A stretch of DNA of 64,000 bases from Azolla caroliniana (Eukaryota; Polypodiophyta): the NCBI GenBank assembly GCA_043228905.1, contig JBHGNT010000020.1:6758001-6822000 (forward strand), given 5' to 3'. Positions 1-10,162 of this stretch are shown piece by piece. The position numbers and the translations under genes were made by a program. Each line of letters starts with the position of its first letter. The stretch's first letter is position 1. The notes under the pieces were generated by a model. The model ran no database searches, had not been told where the DNA came from, and saw only the letters and a program-made list of their open reading frames with translations.

Positions 1-919
1 ATTTCCGGTCCAGGGTAAGGTGGAACGACGCTCCGGAGTCTACCACCCAGGTCATCTCGTCGCCGGCAAGGTTTATCTCACTCTCCTCGGTGATGAGCAT
101 AAACTCTTCTTCACTTGCCGCGATTGCCGTCGTTCCCTTCCGGTCCGGGGTCCGCTTCGAATCGGTACCGTCGGTTTCCTTGTCTTTTCGGAAATGCCGA
201 CAGTTCTTTTGGAAGTGTCCCAGCTTGCCACAATAGAAGCAAGTAGGCCTTCCCCTTGACTTTGACCGTATCCCCGACTTCACCGGCTGCGTAGAATGAG
301 AAGCATTTCCGGTCCAGGGTAAGGTGGAACGACGCTCCGGAGTCTACCACCCAGGTCATCTCGTCGCCGGCAAGGTTTATCTCACTCTCCTCGGTGATGA
401 GCATAAACTCTTCTTCACTTGCCGCGATTGCCGTCGTTCCCTTCCGGTCCGGGGTCCGCTTCGAATCGGTACCGTCGGTTTCCTTGTCTTTTCGGAAATG
501 CCGACAGTTCTTTTGGAAGTGTCCCAGCTTGCCACAATAGAAGCAAGTAGGCCTTCCCCTTGACTTTGACCGTATCCCCGACTTCACCGGCTGCGTAGAA
601 TGAGAAGCATTTCCGGTCCAGGGTAAGGTGGAACGACGCTCCGGAGTCTACCACCCAGGTCATCTCGTCGCCGGCAAGGTTTATCTCACTCTCCTCGGTG
701 ATGAGCATAAACTCTTCTTCACTTGCCGCGATTGCCGTCGTTCCCTTCCAGTCCGGCCCCCTCTGGTCTTTACCGTTCCGGTCCGGGGTCCGCTTCGAAT
801 CGGTACCGTCAGTTTCCTTGTCTTTTCGGAAATGCCGACAGTTCTTTTGGAAGTGTCCCAGCTTGCCACAATAGAAGCAAGTAGGCCTTCCCCTTGACTT
901 TGACCGTATCCCCGACTTC
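1..919 (-). repeat. Three tandem copies of a 304-bp gag/protease segment
   Basis: The same segment starts at 1, 305 and 609, a period of exactly 304 bp. Each unit carries the zinc knuckle and the protease DSGAS. The unit at 609 has about 30 extra bases near 750-780 (another copy of a short R/P/D-rich stretch). Copies 1 and 2 look nearly identical by eye. More copies may exist left of the window. Confidence 0.93.
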
Positions 920-1572
920 TCCTGGTTCTGGGGATTACGGTTTCTATGTCTTCCGCGTTCCGATTCGGTAAGGAGCGCTTTGGAGTTGGAGCTCGTATCT
1001 TTATCTTTCCGACGCGCCTCCTCAGCTAGCAAGCTCGACTTTACTCTTGCTAGGGATAACCGTTTTCCTTCCGGCCCGGCGTTGCCCAAAGTGACAACCA
1101 ACGTCTCCCAGCTATCCGGGAGGGAACCGAGCAAGAGTAGCGCTAGTACCTCATCGGTGAGAGGTACTTCCAATGAAGTTTCCTGGTGGATCAGCCCCTG
1201 GAAGGCATTCATGTGCTCCGCCATGCTGGAGCCATCTTGGTACCAGAGTCTTACCAGCTTCCGGAATACCGAAACCTGATTAACAACATTTTTGTTCTGA
1301 AACATAATGCTGATCTTCTCCCAGAGCTCATGAGCCTTGAACTCTTCATTGAAGTTGTTGTATAGGCTCTTGTCGATGAAGCACCGTATGTATGCCTTTG
1401 TCTTCATGTGCATCACCTCCCATATCGTGGCATCGATTTTGTTCGGTCTCTTGTCCCCAAATTGAACCGGCAACCAAAGATCTTTAACCACGAGCATATC
1501 CCTCATCTTCAACTTCCACACCGAATAGTTGGAGCCGGTGAGCTTGAACATGCCGCCCAACGATTCGTCCAT
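1..1572 (-). pseudogene. gag: Copia-1 gag and start of protease, broken by tandem repeats
   Basis: ATG at 1572 (MDESLGGMFKL), placed just after the primer site as in Copia-E. The first ~270 codons are a copia-type gag domain, with W-x-K-M-RDML near residue 30 and the VVTLG region near residue 180. A CCHC knuckle (CFYCGKLGHFQKNC) and the protease motif VVDSGAS follow, both with key residues intact. Immediately after the protease start, at 609, the frame enters a second copy of the knuckle/protease segment. The repeat length (304 bp) is not a multiple of three, so the frame is lost and no downstream pol can be translated. Near-identity of the units suggests a recent event. The rest of pol would lie beyond the left edge. 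Confidence 0.85.
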
Positions 1573-1587
1573 TTTTTGTGTCGTTTC

Positions 1588-1599
1588 GCTCTGATACCA
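1588..1599 (-). other. Primer-binding site of Copia-1
   Basis: The minus strand reads TGGTATCAGAGC, two bases inside the LTR end. This is the usual copia site complementary to the 3' end of plant initiator tRNA-Met. Confidence 0.88.
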
Positions 1600-1601
1600 C
1601 T

Positions 1602-1869
1602 TGACGGGAACTGCACGCTCTTTATGCGCAACGCTCGGCCACAACTGAGCTTAGAATCATACACAGAAAATGGGAAATAAATGCACGACACAGTGAAGAG
1701 AAGAGTACACAGGATGTTTACGTGGAAAACCCAAACTAGGGAAAAACCACGGCAGCCCACAGGCTGCAAACTATCACTATGTTAGAATGTACAATAGTGA
1801 GCTCACGGAGGCAACGACCTCGTGCTCACGATCTTCGCCACAGGCGGCGGTTTCAACAGAGGCAACGAC

Positions 1870-1901
<32 letters not shown>

Positions 1902-2323
1902 ATACACGGTTACGCGCTCTCTCTCTTCTTACACCAACAAGAATAACAACAACATCCAAAAGTTTGCCCTAAGTCATATTTATATTAATATGACTTTTCG
2001 GCTATTTACAAGTATAGCCATGATGGACTCTCAGAAACATATTTACGAATATGTCTCTTCATCCGGTGAGCACTCCTCACCGGGCCTGCACCATCCGGCT
2101 CTCCGTAGCCGGGTACTCCTTATCCGGTTCTCATCGGGTCTGCACCATCTGGCTCTCCATAGCCGGGTACTCCTCATCCGGTTCTCACCGGGTCTGCACC
2201 ATCCGACTCTTCGTAGCCGGGTACTCGTCATACGGTTTCAGCCTCGGCCTATCGGCCTCGGCCGAGTTTGTTCATCAACATTGTTCTTCTCCCTTCCCAT
2301 CCGGAGGGACCTGTCTCCCAACA
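1602..2323 (-). repeat. 5' LTR of Copia-1 (722 bp)
   Basis: On the minus strand it starts TGTTGGGAGACAGG at 2323 and ends in CA at 1602, two bases from the primer site. It contains a (CT)n run near 1869-1900 and about three units of the 54-bp minisatellite that fills the Copia-E LTRs. It is shorter than the Copia-E LTRs (869 and 927 bp) mainly because it has fewer units. Confidence 0.85.
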
Positions 2324-4255
2324 CCCCGGTCGTGTGCTTCCTGCAGTTGGCGGGTGAATCTCTCTCTGGATGTTGATAGTACGATGTTGATTCTCTCGGT
2401 TTTCGTCCGCATTTCTTGGATGGTCGACTTGAGTTTTGTGATTTTGTTGGTGTTGGAGGCCGCATGTGCTTCATACCGTGCTTTTACCTCTTGCCAGAGC
2501 TTTGATTCTTTTGCGTGCAGTTCCTCTAGTCGACCCATTTCATTATTTAATCGCACTTTGAATTCTCTCGTCATCTGGCGCTTGATCTCGATTTGCTCAT
2601 CGTACCATTGTAGCTTCTTTTGCACGGCCTCTCATAGTGCCGCAATGATCTCTTCAGATAGACCAACTTCTTCCGTTTGCTTGTTAAGTGCTTCGACCGT
2701 TTGTTTGTGAGCCGTGATTTTGGCGTCCAACTTGTCTTAGATCTCCTTCATGCCTTTCCTTGCCTTGGCCCAAATCTCCGTCTTCCGATCCGACGATTGT
2801 CGGAGTTTGGAGCGGAGTCTCTCGATTTCCATTTCGGCGAGTTCCACCGCTTTTTTCGCTTTGGCCGCTATCAGTGTCTGAGCTTCGACTTCCTCGGTCA
2901 AGCTTTTCATTTCGGGTGTTGGGGAGGCTGCGGTATTGGTTGAGGATGTTTTCTCCTATAGGCAACACTCCAACTCTTTGATCTTCCTTTGGGCCTCTTC
3001 AAGCTTGCTTGTCGAGTTGTTTGGCCTTCCTCGCGCTCTTGTTTTTACAGACCATATCTTTCGCTCTGTGCCGTACTGTGGCAAGCTCCCGGTGTACCTC
3101 GACTAAGGGGATGTTCCATGGGGGAACCTCTATTCCTACACGCCCTTCCTCTACGTTTCTCATTCGGGTGATTTTGCTCAGGGCGCGGTCATCTTCTCTT
3201 TCCGCTACTCCGGCCAGAGCTTGCTCAATCATCTGCCTTTCTGCATGTTCCTACACCATGCATTGCGAGACTTTGATTTGTTGCATCACCAAGAACTCCA
3301 TGATTTCGAAGGAGGCGCCAAATTGCAACAGGGCCGCAAATTCATGGGCCACAACTAGCATCTCCGAGTAGGCCATTACAACATTATCTAACGTGAGGAT
3401 GCCCTTGCCTCCTCTCTCCGTATTCCCGGTCAAGATTGATTGAGACCGCGGAATTTCTTCGAACACCTGCGTGGGCTCTGCCTCGGCTGATACTTTAGTG
3501 GCAGGTTATGGGGCCGCGTCTTTTGCCAAACCCCAACCTTCCTTTCGATCTAGCCGACGACGTTTGGGTTTGGGGTTGCTCGGTTGCTTGTCGGTGTCTT
3601 GGTTCGTAACGGGGGCAGACTGCTGCTTGTTTCGTGTGATGCTGAACATCGGGGACTGTGTGCTTCCATCCTCCTCCCATTCTGTTGTGTTGAGTTCTTT
3701 GAGCCGCCGCTTCTATTGTCACGGGCCTGGTGATGGGCGGGCCGCCCCTGGAGCTGGGAAAGTCGATGGGGAAAACAATATTGTGAAATATTGTTGTATA
3801 ATTGGGCGGAGCTTCTTACCTGTCTGGAAGGCATGGAGTCCTTCGTGTAATGAAGAACCTAGTCAACGTCGCGGCCCTCGAAGGTTGAAATGATGATGCC
3901 ACCCTTCTGCTTGGGCATCTCATACGCGTTGGGTGTACGCAACCCACCTCCAGTAGGAACTTCGCGAGCTTGCGGAAGAACAGATAAGGGGCATCCATTG
4001 TTCTGTATTCTTTGGCCGAGAGGGAGTATTCGCCAAAGTATCGTTCGAGGATCTTTGCGGGAGGGACTTCGAATTGGCGTTCCCTTGTAGCGGTCATGTC
4101 CAACTTCTTGCAAACGTCACATTCGTGATCACATTTATTTGCATCGCCATTTCTTGGGAGTTGGGGTGAGTCAGTGCTTTCGCTACCTAGATATATCCAG
4201 TGAGGCCGTGGTCATGGAGACACCGTTGTAGAGCAGGGGAGATTTCGATCGACAT
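2324..4255 (-). pseudogene. aORF-A: extra coiled-coil ORF of Gypsy-A, frameshifted and truncated
   Basis: ATG at 4255 (MSIEISPALQ). Residues 1-22 align with the starts of aORF-B and aORF-C (...HGLTGYI). After frameshifts the N-terminal domain continues with RYFGEYSLSAKEYRT (near 4030) and PKQKGGIIISTFEGRDVD (near 3890). Next come a block FAALLQFGASFEIMEF (near 3330), a middle block with REDDRAL and RAKDM (3050-3200), and heptad-rich coiled coil (2625-2275 region, EIKRQMTREFKVRLNNEMGR). Copia-1 cuts the coil at 2323, so the C-terminal block is absent. Several frameshifts and stops make it a pseudogene. I recognise no known domain, and its function is unknown. Confidence 0.78.
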
Positions 4256-4567
4256 GGCTACTTCGGTGTGGGTGCGTAGAGGGGGTTGTTTGTGTGGCGT
4301 GCAGAGCGAGGAGAGCTAAGGCAGCTTCTAAGGTGTGTAGAGTGAGAGAAATGGCTCGAATTACCATTTTGTAAGGTGGGAATGCCAATGTTCAAGATTC
4401 GTCGAGTCATGATGTCCACGCGTGTGACTAGAGCAGGTACTTGCTTTCCTGGGATGTGCGTCTGCATGCAAGATCTTTCTCTTTTTTTTTTTTTCCCTTT
4501 CATACCTAACGGTAATGGCTGTTAATATGTTACATTAATATTACATTATTACACAGTGGGGTGCGTA
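4256..4567 (-). other. Non-coding spacer of Gypsy-A between pol and aORF-A
   Basis: About 310 bp between the pol stop and the aORF-A start. It contains a T11 run near 4482 (poly-A on the element strand) and CT/GA-rich leader-like sequence, comparable to the purine tract and pyrimidine-rich leader upstream of aORF-B. No ORF of note. Confidence 0.5.
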
Positions 4568-4902
4568 TTAATGTGGGGTGGATCCACCGCCCAAGATTGA
4601 TTTGGTAGGGAGTGGGCCGACGTTTTGACCCGTTAACTCCGCGACGTTCCTGGATGGATTTGGGGATGTGGGTCCCAAGTATGGTTTGAGTTGAAAGCCA
4701 TTGACCTTTGTCGTAAAAGTTCCTCGGCAAGAGTGCCAAGCTTGAAAGTGTCTTTTTCGACGCCGACTATCCAATACGGCCCCGTCCACCAGAATCGGAG
4801 TTTGCCCAACATTTTTCCCATGCGTGTTTGGAACATATCTCGTTACCCCCGCGATGATCCACATGGAAGAGGAATTTCCGGCCCAGTAGGTTGTGACGAA
4901 TT
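4568..4902 (-). pseudogene. pol: Gypsy-A pol, RNase H scrap fused to integrase C-terminus
   Basis: The first ~50 bp (4902-4850) continue RNase H from the other side of Gypsy-B: KFRHYLLGRKF..HVDH is recognisable in a shifted frame. The sequence then jumps directly to the C-terminal integrase module (VFQTRMGKM, LRFRWTGPYW-like, LGTLAEEL), matching residues ~590-640 of the Gypsy-B pol ORF. About 1.3 kb, including the whole integrase core, is therefore deleted. It ends in a stop at about 4568. Confidence 0.82.
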
Positions 4903-4973
4903 TGTTACCGGCCGGCAAGGAGTCCAAAATACGGAGTGAAGGAATTAATTAAGTATGGTTGTAAATAAGCATA
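4903..4973 (+). repeat. 5' LTR remnant of Gypsy-B (71 bp)
   Basis: Matches the first 71 bp of the 3' LTR (10163 onward) with one visible difference, then switches at 4974 into pol codons (..IRWHSRM). This marks the breakpoint of the internal deletion. Confidence 0.92.
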
Positions 4974-7042
4974 AGATCCGGTGGCACAGCCGGATGCTCC
5001 GTCACTTGGCTGACTTGGCTACACCATTACACACCGCGGTACATCGAACACCGTTCCAATGGACGGATACGGAGGATAAGGCATACAATGCCCTGAAGGT
5101 ACTTTTGTCGCAAGCACCCGTCGTGCAGCCTCCGGATTGGAGCAAGGAATTTCATGTGTTCGTTGACGCTTCCGACATCGCTATCGGCAGCGCCTTAATG
5201 CAACTTACGGAGCCCAAATGGTACCGGCCGGTATATTACGCCAGCCGGAAGCTGTCCCAAGCGGAGAAGAACTATTCGACTACGGAACGGGAGGCCCTGG
5301 GCATGATCTACAGTGTCACAAAGTTTCGTCATTACCTATTGGGAAGGAAGTTCTCCTTTCATGTGGATCACTCGGCGCTCCTGTACTTAGTGTCCAAGGC
5401 GTCCCTGACCGGTAAGTTGGCCCGTTGGACCTTGCTGTTGCAGGAGTTCGAATTCGAGATCTTCCACCGGCCCGGTATCCAGCATGCCGTAGCAGACTAC
5501 CTGAGCCGGTTAGAGTCCGGAGAATCAGGCGACGGAGTATCGGATGAATTCCCGGACGCAGAGTTATTCCGTATCACCCCGGAAACGGTAGCGGACGACA
5601 CGGTGGCATCAGAAGATAGGTGGCTGACAAACATGCACCAGTTCCTAAGCACGGGCCTGCCACCGGAGGAAATGAACCGGGACGAGAGGAAACGACTGGC
5701 GGTGCAGAGCCGCAATTTCTGTCTGTTACGGGACACTCTCTACCACAAGGGAGCAGATGGAATATGGAGACGGGCAGTCCGTAGTGACGAGAAACAAGTA
5801 ATCTTACGGGAAGCACATTGTGGGGTTGCCGGAGGACACTATGCCGGGGAAGCGACGGCAAGGAAAGTATGGCAGAGCGGCTTATGGTGGCCCACGACGT
5901 TAAAAGACGCCGTCAAGTATGCTAAGGAATGTGACCTATGCCAACGAATGGGCCAGCCTACGGAGCAAGCACGGATGCCACACCAACCGGTACTTCCACT
6001 AGAGCCATTCCAGAAGTGGGGGTTGGATTTTGTCGGACCGTTCAAGCCACCGGCAATGAGAACGGGTAATCGTTATGTCATCGTGGCAACAGATTATTGC
6101 ACTAAATGGGTGGAGGCTAAGGCCCTGAGAGACAACACCGCGTCATCCACAGCAAAATTCCTGTACGAAAACATTTGGTGCCGATATGGATGTCCGATTG
6201 AATTAATCAGCGACCAAGGAGGGCACTTCCTCGGCCAGGTAGTTGAAAGCTTAACAACGTTCTATGCTGTGGTCCATAAACGGAGCACACCGTACTACCC
6301 ACAAGCGAACGGGTTAGCAGAGTCCACCAACAAAACGCTGCAGAACATTCTCCGCAAAATCGTCAATGAAAACCGGACGGACTGGGATACAAAGCTCCAT
6401 AGCGCGCTATGGGCGTACCGAACGGCATACAAAACAAGTATCCGGACAACACCGTTCCGGTTAGCGTTCGGCTTAGAGGCGGTCATGCCGGTGGAATTTC
6501 AGGTACCAAGCTTACGGATCCAACTACGGGAACGGCTGAATGAAAAGGAGTCGGAGGAAAGGCGGCTAACAGCACTATGCGAACTGGAGGAGCAACGGCT
6601 GGCCAGCATCCTACACATGGAACTGGAGCAACGACGACGAAAAGCGTTCGTTGACCGTCACCGGAAAGGTAATGAAAAGATGTTCGAAATCGGGAAGCCG
6701 GTGCTAGTATTCCAAACAAGGATGGGCAAGATGCCGGGTAAACTCCGGTTTAGATGGACAGGCCCGTATTGGCTGACACGGGAATACAACGGGTCCTATC
6801 AGTTAGGGACACTTGCCGGTGAAGTGCTAGGCAAGTGGGTCAACGGATTTAGACTAAAGCCCTATAAAGGACCGATGCCAAGTAACCCGTTTATGCAGCC
6901 CACCGGCACTATACCGGGAACCTGTCCGGGAACGGTACGGATGGAAGAAAAAGACGACGGGGAACCCGTAGCAGAGGCGAAGGAAGACACGGCAACCCGT
7001 AAGGAAAACGGTAAGGGTCCGAAGGGACCTACGGATGTGTAA
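4955..7042 (+). CDS. pol: Gypsy-B pol remnant: RNase H and integrase
   Basis: An unbroken 695-codon frame. The ATG at 4955 lies inside the LTR remnant and is an accident of the deletion; true pol sequence starts at 4974 at the RT thumb/RNase H border. RNase H: VFVDASD near residue 71, the second acidic region around REALGMIYS, and VDHSALLYL near 132. Integrase: zinc-binding region HYAGEATARKVW...CDLCQR (near 285-325), and catalytic D, D, E in GLDFVGPF, SDQGGHF and ANGLAEST. TKWVEA is typical of the Tat/Athila clade. A C-terminal GKLRFRWTGPYW module follows. No chromodomain. Reverse transcriptase and protease are missing, so it cannot act alone. It is the best preserved pol piece in the window. 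Confidence 0.92.
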   Translation: MVVNKHKIRWHSRMLRHLADLATPLHTAVHRTPFQWTDTEDKAYNALKVLLSQAPVVQPPDWSKEFHVFVDASDIAIGSALMQLTEPKWYRPVYYASRKLSQAEKNYSTTEREALGMIYSVTKFRHYLLGRKFSFHVDHSALLYLVSKASLTGKLARWTLLLQEFEFEIFHRPGIQHAVADYLSRLESGESGDGVSDEFPDAELFRITPETVADDTVASEDRWLTNMHQFLSTGLPPEEMNRDERKRLAVQSRNFCLLRDTLYHKGADGIWRRAVRSDEKQVILREAHCGVAGGHYAGEATARKVWQSGLWWPTTLKDAVKYAKECDLCQRMGQPTEQARMPHQPVLPLEPFQKWGLDFVGPFKPPAMRTGNRYVIVATDYCTKWVEAKALRDNTASSTAKFLYENIWCRYGCPIELISDQGGHFLGQVVESLTTFYAVVHKRSTPYYPQANGLAESTNKTLQNILRKIVNENRTDWDTKLHSALWAYRTAYKTSIRTTPFRLAFGLEAVMPVEFQVPSLRIQLRERLNEKESEERRLTALCELEEQRLASILHMELEQRRRKAFVDRHRKGNEKMFEIGKPVLVFQTRMGKMPGKLRFRWTGPYWLTREYNGSYQLGTLAGEVLGKWVNGFRLKPYKGPMPSNPFMQPTGTIPGTCPGTVRMEEKDDGEPVAEAKEDTATRKENGKGPKGPTDV

Positions 7043-7440
7043 GATCACATACCGTCATTAAAAAGAGAGAAAAAAAAGAAAAAAAGAAAAAAAGAAAAGA
7101 AAAGAAAAAGAAATCATTAAAAATCGAGGTATGAACGGACGTGAAAGCAAGGAGCGAAAAGGTACGTAGTGGGCATTTAAGAGCCGCCACATTACTTAAT
7201 ACTAAATTGGTACACGACGTGCGCATGCTCGAAAAAGGTGCCAAGACGCACAGAGAAAAAGAAAAACGCATGGAGACCTTTTTTTTTCGCGAGCCAAGAA
7301 GCACAGAAGCACCAAGGCAGTGGAAGCTTAGCAAACGCGAACCTGCACTCAGAGAACCCCCACGTTCGGAACGCTCTCTCTCTCGCTCTCACTCTCATCA
7401 CCACTCTACCTCGCCATCTTTCCTCGACCTCGAAGCAGAC
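7043..7440 (+). promoter_or_regulatory. Purine tract and possible promoter/leader upstream of aORF-B
   Basis: Begins with a ~50-bp all-purine run (about 7062-7113) that could serve as an internal polypurine tract. Further on, CATTTAAG (7174-7181) resembles the TATTTAAA of the 3' LTR (10331-10338). A CT-rich stretch (CTCTCTCTCTCGCTCTCAC, from 7373) sits just before the aORF ATG. The arrangement is TATA-like box, ~190 bp, pyrimidine-rich leader, ATG. Gypsy-C has the same layout. That it works as a promoter is inference. Confidence 0.4.
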
Positions 7441-10110
7441 ATGGAACCACAAACGCTGTCGGAAGCGGCCAGGAAATGGCTCAGGCAACACGGACTGGAT
7501 GGGTTCTTGACCATCATGGAGGCACCACCGCACAAAGAAGCCGACCAGGTCATCAAGGAGCTCGACAAAGAAGTCATCACCGAGGAAGCGATCCGTGCGC
7601 TAACAGGCCTTCCGGAGGGAGGTATTTTTCAGATTGATAACCCAACGTCGGAGCAACTCATCCGATATTTCGGTGAGTACTCTGTAGCCGGCAAAGGCTA
7701 TCGAACGTAGGGCGGCGAAGATCCGCTATTCAGGGAGATAGCTCGAGTGCTCCATGAGTACGGCCACGTGTACCCCCGACCCCCTGTCATGCCAAAAAAT
7801 CGGGCAGGGATGATCATAGCCACCTATGAAGGGATCAAGGTGGATTGGCCGGTGTTGATTGCAAACGGTTTGTGCGCGGCAATCGACACGGTACGAGGAA
7901 AGGACGGCAAGGAGGGCCGGAAGCTGTGGCATGCCGTAGCTCAGTGGATAACATTGCTCGCGCCGCCGGTCGAGACCGTTCAGCCAAAGAAGCGGCCAAG
8001 ATTATCGGAAGGAAGCACCTCGAAACCCGCGTCCAAACGACAGCAGCTGCTGGCGTCGAAGGCGACGAAAGGGAAGAAACGGCTCCCAGAACTGGAGGAG
8101 GTGTCACCGGTCCGACCCGTTAAGATAACCATACGGCGACCGGGATAGAAGGAACTGGAACCCTTGACGGCACAGATACATGCCGCTACCCAGGAAGAGG
8201 AAACGGAGGAGCCAGTAGAGCACCTCCAACGACGGTCAAGAAGTAGGACTGCCGGGACAGCGGGGGAGCGTTCAGACCCGCAAAAGGAAGAAACGCCCCC
8301 AACTCAACCTGAGCAAACCACAAGGGAGGAACCGGAACCGGTGCGTATAGAACCGGCCTTGTCGACTTCTACACAAGAAGTCATTCCAACGGCTCCGGAG
8401 ACGGTGAGAACCGGAACTCAACAGCCGGCGAGCCCAGCCAGCACACACGGCGGCCAAGGAGTAGAACCAGAACGGCAGATACAGGCACTCAGGCCAGACA
8501 ATTCCACAGTGAACGAGCCGACCCGACCAGTACAGCAGCAAGGCACCAGTAGCATGTGGCTACGGTGGGTAGGCGAGCAGATCGCCGGAGCGGTTGAGTA
8601 CATAGAGGCGGAGGAGAGAGCGCACCACGAACGGTTGCTCGTCACAACCGTAGATCTAGAGACGGCCCGGTCTAGAATCCGGAGCCTTGAACAAGACTTG
8701 GACAGGGTCACAAGGGAAATGGCTCAATTGGCTTTGACAACACAAGTCCAAGCACCGGTGACTCCGGGCAATGTACAGAATAAAGCATCAGATCAACCTG
8801 TACATAGCAATCAGACCCCGGCAACGGAAACCGTTCCGGAGAGAAATGCGGCACAAGCCCAAGAGCTTGCGGACTTAAAGGATGAGCTAGCTGCCCAAGA
8901 AGCGCTGAGGAGCCGCGAAAGAGAGTTGAAGACGGCAGCGGAGGCAGAACTCAAAAAGACTGCTGAGAAGCTACGTTGGGCCGAGGAGAGCTTACGAAAA
9001 GGCCACCAAGCGTACGACCGGCTCAAGGAGGAGAAGGAGAAAATGCTGCAAGAGAAGGATAGGCTCCGGAGAACCGCCGAAACAGAAGTAGAGCGCCTGA
9101 AAGAGGAACTCCGGCAGGTAAAGGACCGGGAGGACCGGAACCATCGCCAGATCAACGGCAAGCTCAAACAAAAAACGGAGGAATTTGAGCACTTGCACCG
9201 GGAGTATAAACGGTTGCAAACGGAGCACAAGGAACGGACGGATGAGCTCCGGCAAGCAGTTGATCGGACCGCAACGGCATACGCTAATGAACAAGCGGAA
9301 ACCAGAAGACGGTTGGAAGAGGCGGAGAAGGTTCGGACAGAGCTCCTCAGGCAACAACAGGCGGAAAAAGAAAGAGCGGCGGAGGTACTGCAGAGGCTGC
9401 AAACAACATATCAAGGGCAGCTGACGCGCTACAGAGAGCAGGCGGAGGATACGGCTAATCTCATCAAGCAGTTGAAGGAGGAACGACAAGTTGTGGAAAG
9501 TAGAGCGCAAATGGGAGCAAGTCGCATCTAGGATATCATGCGAGCCTGGTTGAACCAGACCAAGAGCTTGATTGACAACGGTTCCGTCAAATGGTGGACC
9601 AAGTGGGCCACGAACGCGGCGGAACTCCAATTGCTCCGGGCCGACGTAGAGAACCGGCGGAAGGAGGGAGATGATTGCTATATGCTGACTTCCGAAGACT
9701 TCACCGGCATAAGAGATGAGCTGGCCGAAGACTTTCAAGCCTTGGCAGAGGACCAACTAGGGCAAGTCCGGCAACTTGTAGCTCAGCTGGACGACGACAG
9801 GCTGGAGGCGCAGATCCAGTTTGAAAGCTACGAGAGGTCCCGGATCCGGGAAGAGAAAGCACGAGAACCGGTTACGGTCAACCTCAGTGATGAGGAACCG
9901 TTACTGGAAGGAGACCGGACCGGAAGCAGTCAAACGGAGATGCCAGAGTCAGAGAAACAAACGGAGCAGCCGCCTATAGAGCAGCCGGAGCAGTCTCAGT
10001 CCCAACCGCAACCACAACAGCAGCAGCAAGCACAGCCGCAACAACCACAACCGGAAGAACAATTGGAAACTCTGGAACAAAGTATTTTGGACAATTTGGG
10101 TGAACAATGA
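7441..10110 (+). pseudogene. aORF-B: extra coiled-coil ORF of Gypsy-B (889 codons, 3 stops)
   Basis: Sense-oriented ORF between pol and the 3' LTR, in one frame from ATG 7441 to TGA 10108-10110. It is interrupted by TAG at 7708, 8146 and 9529. Residues 1-185: globular domain shared with aORF-A and -C (HGLDGFLTIMEAP, RYFGEYSVAGKGYRT, MIIATYEGIKVDW). Residues 186-370: low-complexity linker rich in E, P, T and R. Residues ~380-690: long coiled coil (E/K/R/Q heptads). Residues ~717-775: conserved C-terminal block (LRADVENRRKEG...RDELAEDFQALAE). Tail: Q/P-rich, ends ILDNLGEQ. It lacks the AKDM middle block of copies A, C and 4. No signal peptide, membrane segment or catalytic motif seen, so it is unlike Athila env-like ORFs. 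Function unknown; a structural, Gag-like or RNA-binding accessory role is a guess. Confidence 0.85.
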
Positions 10111-10162
10111 AGGGGCCGAGAAGGGTTCGACGTACAAGGTACTGTCCCACGGGCGTGCCATG
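10111..10162 (+). promoter_or_regulatory. Conserved pre-LTR segment of Gypsy-B
   Basis: The ~35 bp just before the 3' LTR contain CTGTCCCACGGGCGTGCCA, nearly identical to the segment before the 3' LTR of Gypsy-C (38199-38233), although the LTRs themselves differ. It holds the inverted repeat CACG-GG-CGTG. A purine run (AAGGGGCCGAGAAGGG, from 10110) lies ~40 bp upstream instead of next to the LTR, where a polypurine tract is normally found. Confidence 0.6.

Larger units (their letters stand above)
1..2323 (-). mobile_element. Copia-1: partial Ty1/copia element, 5' end only
   Basis: A copia LTR retrotransposon read on the minus strand. It begins with its 5' LTR at 2323 and leaves the window at position 1, so pol and the 3' LTR are not visible. 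LTR, primer site and gag all match Copia-E (32088-37955), so the two belong to one family. It is inserted in the extra ORF of Gypsy-A: sequence from 2324 onward is that ORF. The five bases next to the LTR are CCCCG (2324-2328), and the partner TSD would lie beyond the left edge. Confidence 0.88.

Noticed and set aside
20-897. Three plus-strand ORFs of 79-89 codons (MERRSGVYHPGH..) at 304-bp spacing
   Set aside because: They are the antisense of the repeated Copia-1 knuckle/protease segment, which is clearly coding on the minus strand.
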